64,000 nt of DNA from Mycobacterium asiaticum (GTDB taxonomy: Bacteria; Actinomycetota; Actinomycetes; Mycobacteriales; Mycobacteriaceae), in NCBI RefSeq assembly GCF_001673635.1, contig NZ_LZMH01000002.1, forward strand, positions 1-64,000. The letters run 5' to 3'. Positions 1 through 9,858 of the stretch are shown here, in pieces. The notes beneath the pieces are model-generated. The model saw nothing but the letters and a program-made list of their open reading frames with translations. It made no database searches and was not told the DNA's origin. Both the position numbers and the translations under genes were made by a program. Positions within the stretch are counted from its first letter, which is position 1. The number at the start of each line of letters is the position of its first letter.

Positions 1-79
1 GAGGAGTATTGGAGCGCCGTCATCCCTCAAGCACTGCGGAGTCCGCGGGCTGGCTTGAGCAGCTCGGGTCGGGGTGGGT
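1..79 (+). repeat. Inverted partial copy of the 13E12 gene 5' region
   Basis: Bases 1 to about 79 read on the plus strand match the minus-strand sequence from about 1255 down to 1178, which encodes roughly residues 26-50 of the neighbouring 13E12 protein. The match has one single-base deletion (TTGGAG against TTGGGAG) and a few substitutions, so the plus-strand copy is frameshifted. It looks like the start of a second, broken copy in opposite orientation whose remainder lies outside the window. The downstream gene runs into this copy and takes its last residues from it. Confidence 0.8.
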
Positions 80-1330
80 CCAGATCACGGTGCCGTCGGC
101 GAGTTGGCGGTCGGTCCAGCCCCAGAACGTTTTGATCAGGTGATGCCAGCGGCACAGGCATTTCAGATTCGCGGCGTGGGTGGGCCCACCCTGGGCGTAG
201 GGGATGGTGTGGTCCACATCGCAGCCGGCGGCGGGGGCATCACAGCCGGGGAAGCGGCACGTCAGGTCGCGGCATTTGACGAACTCGGTCAAGGCGGTGG
301 AGGGCCGGTAGCGCGGTTCGGGTGCGGCATCGCCGGGGTGGATCAGCGGCACCAGTTGGGCGGTCAGTTTGAGTTCGGCCAACAGTTCGGGGGTGATCAC
401 CCCATCGGCGCACCAGCGGCTACCCGGGTGGTCGCTGGCGCCCTCGAGGGTGGGCTGCTCGGCGATGACGTGGATGGTGACCGCGGTGGCATCCGGGCGG
501 GCCCCGGCCGCGCACTGGGTGCGCCCGCAGCGACACCCCAGCCGGGTGGCGCCGGCGGCCAGCGCGCCCAGGGCATCGGCGCGCCGCTGGGCCGGGGTGC
601 GCGGATCATGGACACACACCGTGGCGGCCAGGGCATTGAGCCGCTGATCCAGGGCGTGGGCATCCAGCGGGTTCAAGGTGCCCTCCAGGTAGGACACCGC
701 GCCCTCGGCGGTGTGCCAGATGCTGATCTGGCGATCGTGGTGGCGCTGGCGGCGCTGGCGCACCGCATCAGCATCAACGCGGGCCACGATCGCATCGACC
801 CGGCCCACCAGCCGGCCCTTGCTCAACGAGGGCCAACGCCCGATATTGCCCGCGATCCGGCTATCGACTGTGGCCAGGATCGTGGGATCGGTGATCAACA
901 TGGTGCGCGCGGCGATAATCCGAAACGACCCGTAATCCATCTCCCCGGCAATGAACACCTGCGCGGTCAACGGCAACCGCTCGCGCATCACCCGGGCGTC
1001 TTCGACCCGGTAAAACCCCGCCCGCTGACTGAGCCGCAACACCGCCGCCACCTCCGCGGCCACCGCCTCCATGGTGTCCACACACCACTCCTCGGTATCA
1101 GAGCACCGCGACAACCGGTAAGCGAACAACTTCCCGATCGCCACCAACTGCGCCGCGGCCGCCCGATTCTCCGCCCGCCACCCCGCGCCGAGCTGCTCAA
1201 GCCAACCCGCGGACTCCGCAGTGCTCGAGGGATGACGGCGCTCCCAATACTCCTCCTCAGCCGCCCACGCCTCCGGCGAGGGCACCCGCCCCGTCGGCCC
1301 CTCCACCGCAGACCGCCCACTGTCGAACAT
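20..1330 (-). CDS. 13E12-repeat family HNH endonuclease domain protein (DUF222), altered C-terminus
   Basis: The 436-residue product has the N-terminal helical DUF222 region typical of mycobacterial REP13E12 genes and a C-terminal HNH module. The HNH module shows CRDLTCRFPGC, then DVDHTIPYAQGG, then CLCRWHH, giving paired cysteines and the metal-binding histidines. The start at 1330 is preferred over the ATG at 1360 because a perfect SOS box covers it. The last 15-20 residues after IWTHPDP come from the inverted copy at 1-79 and are not the normal family ending, so the end is probably chimeric. Family members are DNA-associated repeats and, in M. tuberculosis, serve as attachment sites for a prophage. 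DNA nicking or homing activity is inferred only from the HNH fold. Confidence 0.85.
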   Translation of the reverse strand: MFDSGRSAVEGPTGRVPSPEAWAAEEEYWERRHPSSTAESAGWLEQLGAGWRAENRAAAAQLVAIGKLFAYRLSRCSDTEEWCVDTMEAVAAEVAAVLRLSQRAGFYRVEDARVMRERLPLTAQVFIAGEMDYGSFRIIAARTMLITDPTILATVDSRIAGNIGRWPSLSKGRLVGRVDAIVARVDADAVRQRRQRHHDRQISIWHTAEGAVSYLEGTLNPLDAHALDQRLNALAATVCVHDPRTPAQRRADALGALAAGATRLGCRCGRTQCAAGARPDATAVTIHVIAEQPTLEGASDHPGSRWCADGVITPELLAELKLTAQLVPLIHPGDAAPEPRYRPSTALTEFVKCRDLTCRFPGCDAPAAGCDVDHTIPYAQGGPTHAANLKCLCRWHHLIKTFWGWTDRQLADGTVIWTHPDPSCSSQPADSAVLEG

Positions 1331-1338
1331 GTGTTCGA
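1323..1338 (-). promoter_or_regulatory. LexA (SOS) box over the 13E12 start codon
   Basis: TCGAAC-ATGT-GTTCGA is an exact match to the mycobacterial LexA box TCGAAC-N4-GTTCGA. The ATG at 1330 lies inside it. On the minus strand a CATAAT hexamer lies just upstream of the box, which would start transcription at or next to the ATG, so LexA would block both initiation and a near-leaderless start. LexA control of 13E12-family genes is known from M. tuberculosis. Confidence 0.85.
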
Positions 1339-1363
1339 TTATGCCATAGTGGGGTGACAAGAA

Positions 1364-1828
1364 TCAGAGTCGGTCTTTGACCGCCGCGGAAAGTCGGGAC
1401 CCGTCGGCCTTTCCTTCGGCGATACCCGTCGCCACCTTCATGACCTGCCCCATCTGCTTCATGGTTGGTCGGTGCCCCAGCGATTCGGCGACCTGGGCGA
1501 TCGCGGTCTCGACGACGTCGACCACCTCCGCGTCGGTCAGTGGGGTCGGCAGGTAGTCGTCGATGATTCGCGCCTCGGCGTGCTCGTTGGCGGCAAGTTC
1601 GCCGCGGCCGTTCTGCGTATAGATCTCGGCCGCTTCGCCCCGTTTGCGCGACTCCCTGGCCAGCACCTTGAGTACCTCGTCGTCGGAAAGCTCTCTGGCC
1701 TCCTTGCCCGAGACCTCTTCGGTCTGAATCGCGGCTAGCAGCATCCGCAGTGTTGCCGTCCGCAGCTTGTCTTGCGCCTTCATCGCCTCGGTCAGATCTG
1801 CCCTGAGCCGGGATTTGAGTTCCGCCAT
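1364..1828 (-). CDS. GatB/YqeY domain protein (Rv3688c-like)
   Basis: This 154-residue protein starts MAELKSRLRADLTEAMKAQD and contains the family landmarks RTATLRMLLAAIQ, a GEAAEIY segment and a C-terminal MKQMGQVMKVATG helix bundle. YqeY proteins resemble the tail domain of the GatB amidotransferase subunit. They are proposed to bind tRNA or assist tRNA-dependent amidation, but no reaction is established. The ATG at 1828 is chosen because the upstream extension to 1930 has no family similarity and would overlap the promoter of the divergent gene. It ends 34 bases from the 13E12 start. Length is normal for the family. Confidence 0.9.
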   Translation of the reverse strand: MAELKSRLRADLTEAMKAQDKLRTATLRMLLAAIQTEEVSGKEARELSDDEVLKVLARESRKRGEAAEIYTQNGRGELAANEHAEARIIDDYLPTPLTDAEVVDVVETAIAQVAESLGHRPTMKQMGQVMKVATGIAEGKADGSRLSAAVKDRL

Positions 1829-1957
1829 TCCAGAGACGCTACGCGCCGCTACCCTCGGCGAATGCACGCCTGAGGCGCCAGCGGAACTTAGATTGAGAAT
1901 TGCATCGACCGCCGACAGGATGGACCCCATGAGAAACGACGACAGCGGCTACCTCAG

Positions 1958-3229
1958 GTGAGCACGCTGCCGCCTAGTTCGGGCGACCCGGCGCCTGAGA
2001 CGGAGGCAAACGAGCCACCGCCGACGTACAGTCCGCCCCCGGCATACAGCCCGCCTCCGGCATACGGTCCGCCTCCGGCATACGGTCCACCTCCCGCATA
2101 CAGTGCACCCCCCGGTTATGGCCCACCACCGGGCTACGGTCCCCCGTCGGGCTACGGTCCTTCTCCGGGCTACGGTCCGCCGCCCGGATACGGCCCCCCG
2201 CCGGGTCCCGGTTACGGAGCGGCGCCGTTCGGTCCGCCCCTTATCCCGGGCGCGGTCAAGCCCGGCATCATCCCGCTGCGACCGCTGACGCTGAGCGACA
2301 TCTTCAACGGCGCCGTCGGCTACATCCGCGCCAACCCCAAGCCGACGTTGGGTCTAACCACCATGGTCGTGGTCGTCATGCAGGTCATTTCATTACTCGC
2401 GACCATCGGACCACTGACCGCCATCAGTCGGCTGAACTCTGGTGACTCTCCGGCCGATACGGAGGCCAGCCTCGGGGCTTTGGGGGCCTGGACCGCGTCG
2501 CTGGCCGGCAGCGCGTTGGTGGGTTGGCTGGGCGGCATGCTGCTCAGCGGGATGCTCACCGTCGTGGTCGGACGCGCGGTGTTCGGATCGCCGATCACCA
2601 TCAAAGAAGCGTGGACGAAGGTTCGCGGGAGGCTGCCCGCGCTTTTCGGCCTGGCGCTGCTGGAAGCGGTCGGGATCGCGGTGGTCGTCGGGTTGGTCGT
2701 GGTGATCCTGGTCGGCGTCACGGCTGCCGCCAACGCCGCGGCCGCGGTCCTGCTGGGCCTGCCGTTATTGCTCCTGGTGCTGCTGTTGCTGGCCTATGCC
2801 TACACCGTGCTGTTGTTCGCACCGGTACTGATCGTGCTGGAGAGATTACCGGTACTCGACGCGATCGCCCGGTCTTTTGCTTTGGTACGCAACAGTTTTT
2901 GGCGGGTGCTGGGCATCCGGTTACTGGCGGCGCTGGTGGTCGGCATCGTCGGCGGCGCGATTTCGGCGCCCTTCAGTGTGGTCGGCGAGATTCTGCTGAT
3001 GGGCTCCTCGAGCACCACCACGCTGCTCGTCGGTACCACGCTGTCGTCCATCGGCGGTGCGGTCAGCCAGATCGTCACTGCGCCTTTCGTCGCCGGTGTG
3101 GTGGTGCTGCTCTACACCGACCGGAGAATCCGGGCCGAGGCGTTCGATCTGGTGTTGCAGACCGGCGCTCAGGGCGGACCGGCCGCGGTCGAATCCACCG
3201 ACAACCTATGGCTCACCAGGCCTTTCTGA
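1958..3229 (+). CDS. Proline/tyrosine-rich N-terminus multi-pass membrane protein (Rv3689-like)
   Basis: The first ~90 residues of this 423-residue protein are a low-complexity run of PPPAYGPP/PPGYGPP repeats, probably a cytoplasmic, disordered, interaction-prone tail. From about residue 110 there are five or six hydrophobic helices, resembling membrane domains of the glycerophosphodiester phosphodiesterase-associated type. The GTG at 1958 overlaps the stop of a ten-codon reading frame (1929-1961), giving a GTGA junction. It heads a plus-strand series with the DUF4129, DUF4350, MoxR and DUF58 genes, all spaced by 10 bases or overlapping, so it is probably part of that membrane-associated complex. 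No enzymatic motif is visible. Confidence 0.85.
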   Translation: MSTLPPSSGDPAPETEANEPPPTYSPPPAYSPPPAYGPPPAYGPPPAYSAPPGYGPPPGYGPPSGYGPSPGYGPPPGYGPPPGPGYGAAPFGPPLIPGAVKPGIIPLRPLTLSDIFNGAVGYIRANPKPTLGLTTMVVVVMQVISLLATIGPLTAISRLNSGDSPADTEASLGALGAWTASLAGSALVGWLGGMLLSGMLTVVVGRAVFGSPITIKEAWTKVRGRLPALFGLALLEAVGIAVVVGLVVVILVGVTAAANAAAAVLLGLPLLLLVLLLLAYAYTVLLFAPVLIVLERLPVLDAIARSFALVRNSFWRVLGIRLLAALVVGIVGGAISAPFSVVGEILLMGSSSTTTLLVGTTLSSIGGAVSQIVTAPFVAGVVVLLYTDRRIRAEAFDLVLQTGAQGGPAAVESTDNLWLTRPF

Positions 3230-3239
3230 AGAGCTGACA

Positions 3240-3890
3240 GTGCCCTTCATCGACATCGACCGTGACGCCGCGCATGAGGCTGCCCAGCGCGAACTGAACA
3301 AGCCGATCTATCCCAAACCGTCGGTGACCGACGCGATCTTGGACAAGATCAACGAGTTCCTGCTTCGGCTGTTGGCGAAGACCTCGCAGATATCCGGCGG
3401 CTGGTTCACCGTCACCGTAATGCTCATCCTGGTGGTGATTGCCGTCGTCGTCGCAGTCCACGTCGCGCGCCGTACCATGCGCACCAACCGCGGCGGCGAT
3501 TACGAACTGTTCGACGTCGGCCAGCTCACCGCGGCCCAACACCGGGCCACGGCGGAAAGCTTTGCCGCCGAGGGCAACTGGTCGGCCGCGATCCGACACC
3601 GGCTCCGCGCGGTGGCGCGGGAACTGGAAGAGACCGGCGTGCTCGCACCCGTGCCCGGCCGAACCGCAAACGAGTTGGCCAACGACGCGGGACAGGCCCT
3701 TCCGCATCTGGCCGGTGAATTGGACCAGGCGGCAACGGCTTTCAACGATGTCACCTACGGAGAGCGGCCCGGCACCCAAGCCGCTTACCAGATGATCGCC
3801 GACCTCGATGACCACCTGCGCTCGCGGGCCACCGGTACTGCGCCGGTGGAACACGCCGCGGTGCCGAACTCCTGGGCGCAGGTCCGGTGA
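3240..3890 (+). CDS. DUF4129 domain membrane protein (Rv3690-like)
   Basis: The 216-residue product begins at GTG 3240, 10 bases after the preceding gene. It has a short cytoplasmic part, one strong membrane helix near residues 55-77, and a C-terminal DUF4129-like region with the features HRATAESFAAEGNWSAAIRH and PGRTANELA. DUF4129 proteins usually sit with MoxR ATPases, DUF58 proteins and transglutaminase-like proteins, and here the neighbours are exactly of that kind, although no transglutaminase gene is present. The role is unknown; placement in a MoxR-linked envelope complex is inference from gene order. Its stop overlaps the next start as GTGA. Confidence 0.85.
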   Translation: MPFIDIDRDAAHEAAQRELNKPIYPKPSVTDAILDKINEFLLRLLAKTSQISGGWFTVTVMLILVVIAVVVAVHVARRTMRTNRGGDYELFDVGQLTAAQHRATAESFAAEGNWSAAIRHRLRAVARELEETGVLAPVPGRTANELANDAGQALPHLAGELDQAATAFNDVTYGERPGTQAAYQMIADLDDHLRSRATGTAPVEHAAVPNSWAQVR

Positions 3891-5019
3891 CGTCCACCCG
3901 TCCGGCCACCGAACAGTTGCGCCAGCGGCGCCCCTGGCGTGGGGTGCTGCTCGCGTTGGCAGCGCTCACCGTCGTCGCCGCGATCACCACATATCTGACC
4001 GCACCCCGGCCGGGCGGCACGATGGATCCCGAGGCCACCAGCCCATCCGGGGGGCACGCGCTGGTGGCGCTGCTCCGCGACGGCGGCGTTGAGGTGGTGG
4101 TGGCCAACACCGTCGCCGACGTCGAGCGCGGCGCGCGTCCGGACACCCTGCTGCTGATTGCGCAAACCCAATACCTCACCGACAACACGCTGTTGGGGCG
4201 ACTGGCCGACGTCCCCGGTGACCTGTTGCTGGTGGACCCGACCACCCGCGCCCGCACGGCGCTGACCCCGAAACTGCGGGTGGGTGCTCCCGACGAGTTC
4301 GGCAACGAGCCGAATTGCCCCCTGCCGCAGGCCAACCGGGCGGGGGCAGTGAATTTCGGACCTACTGACGCCTACCGGGCCAAGGGCGATCTGGACCTGG
4401 TCAGTTGTTACGGCGGCGCCCTGGTCAGTTACCGCGAGCAGGGCCGAACCGTCACCGTGGTCGGTAGCAGCCACTTCATGACCAACGACGGACTCCTGGA
4501 AGAAGGCAATGCCGCGCTGGCGATGAACCTCGCGGGTGCCCGGCCCCGGGTCATCTGGTACGCACCGCAGCGCGCCGAAGGGCACAGCACCCCGCACGGG
4601 TCCATCTTCGACTTGATCCCGGAGAACGTGACGTGGATCGTCTGGCAGCTCTGGCTGGTGGTGATCCTGGTCGCGCTGTGGAAGGGCCGGCGCCTCGGGC
4701 CGCTGGTAGCCGAGGAACTTCCGGTCGTGGTCCGTGCCTCGGAGACGGTGGAAGGCCGCGGCCGCCTCTACCGGTCCCGGCGCGCCCGCGATCGTGCCGC
4801 GGAGGCATTGCGGACGGCGACGCTACAGCGGCTGCTGCCCCGGCTCGGCCTCGGCCCCAGTGCCGCACCAGCGGCCGTCGTGATGACGGTCGCCGAGCGC
4901 TGCGGGGCCACCCCGGACCTCGTCCAATACCACCTATTTGGTCCACCGCCGGCGAATGACGGCGACCTACTCCAGCTAGCCCGTGCGCTGGACGACATCG
5001 AAAGGCAGGTCACCCACTC

Positions 5020-5023
<4 letters not shown>
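3887..5023 (+). CDS. DUF4350 domain membrane protein (Rv3691-like)
   Basis: This 378-residue protein has an N-terminal membrane helix (about residues 18-38), a periplasmic-type DUF4350 domain that begins with TSPSGGHALVALLRDGGVEVVV, and a second helix near residues 247-265 (WIVWQLWLVVILVALW). A basic cytoplasmic C-terminal part follows. The family resembles the GATase-like domains found beside MoxR/DUF58 genes and has no known reaction. It starts at GTG 3887 inside the stop of the DUF4129 gene and ends overlapping the MoxR start (GTGA again), so the three proteins are probably made in fixed ratio. Confidence 0.85.
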
Positions 5024-5987
<964 letters not shown>

Positions 5988-5988
<1 letters not shown>

Positions 5989-7310
5989 TGATTCTCACCG
6001 GACGCACCGGGCTGCTGGCGCTGATATGCGTCCTGCCCATCGCGGTATCACCCTGGCCTGCAAAGGCTTTCGGGATACTGCTGCTGGTGCTGGCCATCTT
6101 GGTGGTCATCGATGTGGTGCTGGCCGCCAGCCCCCGTCGCCTCCGCTTCACCCGTTCGCCGGACACTTCAGCTCGGCTGGGCCAGCCGGTAACGGCAGGC
6201 CTGCTGGTGCAGAATGACGGACGGCGCCGGTTCCGTGGCCGGATTCGCGATGCCTGGCCGCCCAGCGCGCGCGCCGAACCACGGACCCAGCCGCTGGTTT
6301 TGGCCGCCGGTCAGCGCCAGCAATTGGAGACCCGGCTGCGACCGGTGCGACGGGGCGACCAGCGTGCTGCCGCGGTCACGGCTCGCTCGATCGGCCCGTT
6401 GGGTTTGGCGGGACGGCAGAGTTCACAGTCGGTGCCTGGGCAGGTGCGGGTTCTGCCACCGTTCTTGTCGCGCAAGCACCTGCCGTCGCGGTTGGCCAAG
6501 TTGCGGGAGATCGACGGGCTGCTGCCCACCCTGATCCGCGGACAGGGCACCGAATTCGACTCGCTGCGTGAATATGTCGTAGGCGACGACGTCCGGTCGA
6601 TCGACTGGCGGGCCAGCGCGCGACGCACCGACGTCATGGTTCGGACATGGCGGCCCGAACGTGACCGGCGGGTGGTCATCGTGCTCGACACCGGACGCAT
6701 GGCAGCGGGACGAGTCGGCGTCGATCCGACGGCGGCCGATCCCGCCGGCTGGCCCCGGCTGGACTGGGCGATGGACGCGGCGTTGTTGTTGGCGGCGCTG
6801 GCCTCCCGCGCCGGTGACCATGTCGACTTCCTGGCCCACGATCGGGTGAGCCGGGCCGCGGTGTTCGGAGCGTCGCGCACCGAGTTGCTCGCGCAATTGG
6901 TTGACGCGATGGCTCCACTGCAACCGGCACTCGTCGAATCCGATTGGCGCGCAATGGTCGCGGCGACTCTGCGGCGCACCCGCCGACGGTCGCTGGTGGT
7001 GTTGCTGACGGACCTCAACGCCACCGCCCTGGACGAGGGATTGCTGCCCATGCTCCCGCAGCTGTCGGCCAAGCACCACGTGCTGGTCGCCGCGGTCGCC
7101 GACCCGCGGGTGGATCAGCTGGCCGCCGGCCGATCGGATGCGGCGGCGGTGTACGACGCGGCCGCAGCCGAACGCGCGCGCAACGAGCGGCGGGCCATCG
7201 CCTCCCGACTACGCCGCAGCGGGGTGGAAGTCGTCGATGCGCCCCCAACCGAGATCGCGCCCGGTCTCGCCGACCGCTACCTGGCGATGAAGGCGACCGG
7301 CCAGCTCTGA
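5988..7310 (+). CDS. DUF58 domain protein with vWA-like fold (Rv3693-like)
   Basis: This 440-residue protein has two membrane helices within the first ~50 residues, then the DUF58 signature around residues 185-220 (EFDSLREYVVGDDVRSIDW followed by SAR). A von Willebrand factor A-like domain follows, beginning VVIVLDTGRM, where the metal-site motif DxSxS is reduced to DTGR. DUF58 proteins pair with MoxR ATPases across bacteria. The stop-start overlap of one base with moxR shows coupling. It closes the five-gene plus-strand operon; a hairpin at 7386-7407 lies downstream. Confidence 0.88.
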
Positions 7311-7385
7311 CGCTCGGCTAGTGGGCCCACCGTGCAGCCCACGACGGTCCCGCGGCGTGTCGCGCCGTGAGATTCACACTCGCAG

Positions 7386-7407
7386 GGCTAGCTCGCCAGG
7401 GCTAGCC
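7386..7407. terminator. Hairpin between convergent genes
   Basis: GGCTAGC (7386-7392) and GCTAGCC (7401-7407) form a 7-bp stem with an 8-base loop without a T-tract. It lies between the DUF58 gene and the convergent SpoIIM-like gene and overlaps the latter's stop codon. A bidirectional mycobacterial-type terminator is plausible. Confidence 0.5.
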
Positions 7408-8397
7408 GGTCGGCACGACGTCGGGCGCGTCCTCGATGTCCCCGGTCTCGCCCGCCGCGACGGCCTTGCGACCGAAGTACACGACGTAAGTCAGGAACGC
7501 CGCCTCAGCCAGGACACCGATACCGATGCGCGCGAACGTCGGCAGCGGCGACGGCGTCACCATCGCTTCGATCAGCCCCGCCACGAGCAGCACGCCCACC
7601 AGTCCCACGGCGACCGACACCACCGCGCGGCCCTCCTCGGCCAGCACCTGCCCCCGCGGGCGATCACCCGGCGAGATCACCGACCAGCCCAGCCGCATCC
7701 CGGTTGCAGCGGCGAGGAACACCGCCGTCAGCTCCAGCAGACCGTGCGGTAGCAGCAGGCCCAGCAGCAAACCACCCTTGCCCGCCTGGAACATCAGGCC
7801 CGCGATCACCCCCACATTGGCTGCGTTCTGGAAGAGCACGAACGGAATCGGAAGTCCCAGTAGGACTGACATCGCAATGCACTTGGCCGCAACCCACGAG
7901 TTGTTCACCCACACCTGCAGCGCGAACGCCGCCGCAGGATGCTCGCTGTAATAGGACTCGACATCATGGTTTACCAGCTCGTCGATGTCCGCCGGTGTCC
8001 CGATGACCGACTGCACCTCGGGGCTGCCGGCAACCCAGAACGCCATGACCACGACCACGGCGAAAAACGCCAGCGCTGTGGCCAGCCACCAACGCCAGGT
8101 TCGGTACGCGACGACCGGGAACGACACCGTCCAGAACCGCACGAAGGTACTGGTGAGCGGGGCATGCGCCCCGGTGACCGCGGAGCGTGCGCGGGCGACC
8201 AGGCTAGATAGCCGGCCGGTCACCTCGGAGTCGGACGACACCGACCGCAGCATCGACAAGTGAGTGGACACGCGCTGGTAAAGCTCGACGAGTTCATCGA
8301 TTTCGGCACCGGTGAGCGAACGGCGCCTCTTGATCAACTCCTCGAGCCGGTCCCAAGTGCTGCGGTGAGTCAGCAGGAACGCGTCGACGTCCACCAT
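7402..8397 (-). CDS. Stage II sporulation protein M-like membrane protein (Rv3694c-like)
   Basis: The 331-residue protein begins MVDVDAFLLTHRSTWDRLEEL, a cytoplasmic helical part, followed from about residue 95 by six or so hydrophobic segments. One of these has the family-typical GLMFQAGKGGLLLGLLLPHGLLEL. SpoIIM acts in peptidoglycan remodelling in endospore formers. In mycobacteria the homologue is conserved but its role is unknown. It stands divergent to the RDD-domain gene, with only 51 bases between their starts, a pairing common near MoxR loci. Confidence 0.87.
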   Translation of the reverse strand: MVDVDAFLLTHRSTWDRLEELIKRRRSLTGAEIDELVELYQRVSTHLSMLRSVSSDSEVTGRLSSLVARARSAVTGAHAPLTSTFVRFWTVSFPVVAYRTWRWWLATALAFFAVVVVMAFWVAGSPEVQSVIGTPADIDELVNHDVESYYSEHPAAAFALQVWVNNSWVAAKCIAMSVLLGLPIPFVLFQNAANVGVIAGLMFQAGKGGLLLGLLLPHGLLELTAVFLAAATGMRLGWSVISPGDRPRGQVLAEEGRAVVSVAVGLVGVLLVAGLIEAMVTPSPLPTFARIGIGVLAEAAFLTYVVYFGRKAVAAGETGDIEDAPDVVPTG

Positions 8398-8448
8398 CGC
8401 AGCCTACCCAGCGGCAACCCGGCGGCAGTGGCTGTACCGTTCCGGAGT

Positions 8449-9351
8449 ATGTCCGAGGTGGTAACCGGGGACGCGGTCGTACTCGACGTCCAGATCGCCC
8501 AGCTGCCGGTACGTGCGCTAAGCGCAATCATCGACCTCACCGTGATTTTCGTCGGCTACTTCCTCGGACTGCTGTTGGGGGCGGCCACGCTGTCCCAGTT
8601 CGACTCGGCCTTGACGGTCGCGTTCGTCATCATCTTCACGGTGCTGGCCATAATCGGCTATCCGATCGCCATCGAGACCGCGACGCGGGGCCGTTCACTT
8701 GGCAAGATGGTGATGGGGCTGCGGGTGGTGAGCGACGACGGCGGCCCAGAACGCTTCCGCCAAGCCGTGTTTCGCGCGCTCGCGTCGGTGGTGGAGATCT
8801 GGATGCTGCTCGGCAGCCCGGCCGTGATCTGCAGTGTGCTCTCACCGAAGGCAAAGCGGGTGGGTGACATTTTCGCCGGCACCGTCGTGGTCAGCGAACG
8901 CGGACCCCGATTGACGCCGCCGCCGATGATGCCGCCGCAACTGGCGGGGTGGGCGTCGTCGCTGCAACTATCCGGACTGTCCGCCGGACAGGCTGAGGTC
9001 GCCCGCCAATTCCTTTCCCGGGCAATGCAACTCGACCCGGCGCTGCGAGACCAGATGGCTTACCGCATCGCCAACGATGTGGTTTCCCGCATCGCGCCCC
9101 CACCACCACCCGGAGTCCCGCCCCAGCTGGTTCTGGCCGCGGTGCTGGCGGAGCGACATCGTCGCGAGCTTGCCCGGCTCCATGCCAGCATCCCCCCGCA
9201 GCCCGGACCGCCGCCCCCGCGTTGGCCGGCGGGGCCCCCGCCAGCACCGGGGCCGACACCCGCGCCTACCTCGTGGCCGTCGCGGGCAGCAGAACCGGAA
9301 CCGGAACCGAACCGGCCCCCAGACCCGGGCGGATTCGCACCGCCGAGTTGA
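8449..9351 (+). CDS. RDD family membrane protein with proline-rich tail (Rv3695-like)
   Basis: The 300-residue protein starts MSEVVTGDAVVLDVQIAQLP. An RDD domain with about three membrane helices covers residues 20-145, including the arginine and the Asp pair typical of the family (LPVRALSAIID, then RGRSLGKMVMGLRVV). A helical region and a very proline-rich tail of ~70 residues follow. RDD proteins are integral membrane proteins, some proposed as transporters; no substrate is predicted here. The ATG at 8449 is chosen because upstream in-frame sequence overlaps the divergent gene. Its stop abuts the convergent gene's stop (TGATCA). Confidence 0.87.
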   Translation: MSEVVTGDAVVLDVQIAQLPVRALSAIIDLTVIFVGYFLGLLLGAATLSQFDSALTVAFVIIFTVLAIIGYPIAIETATRGRSLGKMVMGLRVVSDDGGPERFRQAVFRALASVVEIWMLLGSPAVICSVLSPKAKRVGDIFAGTVVVSERGPRLTPPPMMPPQLAGWASSLQLSGLSAGQAEVARQFLSRAMQLDPALRDQMAYRIANDVVSRIAPPPPPGVPPQLVLAAVLAERHRRELARLHASIPPQPGPPPPRWPAGPPPAPGPTPAPTSWPSRAAEPEPEPNRPPDPGGFAPPS

Positions 9352-9732
9352 TCACTGTGCGACGCTGGCCGCCAGAATCGCGACGTCGCCGATCAACAGG
9401 GCCAAACCGGCCAGCGGCACCAGGAAACCGGTGCGCCGCTTTGCGGTGAAGACCGAGGTGACGATCACCAGGAGCGCCACCAGCGGCGGGCCGTAGAACA
9501 AGACGTCGAAATTGATCCCGCCACCGAGCTTGGGGCACCGCTGTTGCGTACACGAGTCGGTGCTCATCACAGCTCCGAGCGCGAACAGCATCACGATGGC
9601 CGCCCCTGGAACGGTCAGCAGTGCCAGCACCCAGTTGACCCGGGCCCGCGCCTTGGCGCCGTCGTCGCCGCTCGCGTCGGGGCCGCTACCAGGACCGGAA
9701 GCCATGGTCAGGTCGCGGTTGTTGCCGTTCAT
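9352..9732 (-). CDS. Small membrane protein of unknown function
   Basis: This 126-residue protein has a hydrophilic, Gly/Asp-rich start and three hydrophobic segments near residues 33-56, 75-92 and 100-122. A CTQQRC pair between segments one and two could form an extracytoplasmic disulfide. An alternative ATG at 9705 would remove nine residues. I do not recognise the family. It is convergent with the RDD gene and divergent from the PadR gene, so the operators at 9807-9833 could also influence it. Confidence 0.7.
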   Translation of the reverse strand: MNGNNRDLTMASGPGSGPDASGDDGAKARARVNWVLALLTVPGAAIVMLFALGAVMSTDSCTQQRCPKLGGGINFDVLFYGPPLVALLVIVTSVFTAKRRTGFLVPLAGLALLIGDVAILAASVAQ

Positions 9733-9806
9733 GCGTCAGGTGCTACCCAGCACCCAGGGGTTGCAAACGGGTAGGCGCAGGGCAAAATCGTTGCATCACG
9801 TTCGTT

Positions 9807-9820
9807 CACGATATATCGTG
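9807..9820. promoter_or_regulatory. PadR operator candidate, site A
   Basis: CACGATATATCGTG is a perfect 14-bp palindrome 38 bases upstream of the padR-type gene. AT-rich dyads of this kind are typical for PadR family autoregulation. Confidence 0.6.
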
Positions 9821-9833
9821 ATATGTAACGATA
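9814..9833. promoter_or_regulatory. PadR operator candidate, site B (overlapping)
   Basis: TATCGT, eight bases, ACGATA form a second dyad that reuses the right half of site A. The two overlapping dyads could let one or two regulator dimers bind upstream of the start at 9859. Confidence 0.5.
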
Positions 9834-9858
9834 CACCCACGAACTATAGGAACCAGAC

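Noticed and set aside
74..1357. Long plus-strand frame (427 codons) across the 13E12 gene
   Set aside because: It is antisense to a gene with clear DUF222/HNH motifs and has the skewed Gly/Arg/Pro composition of a shadow frame.
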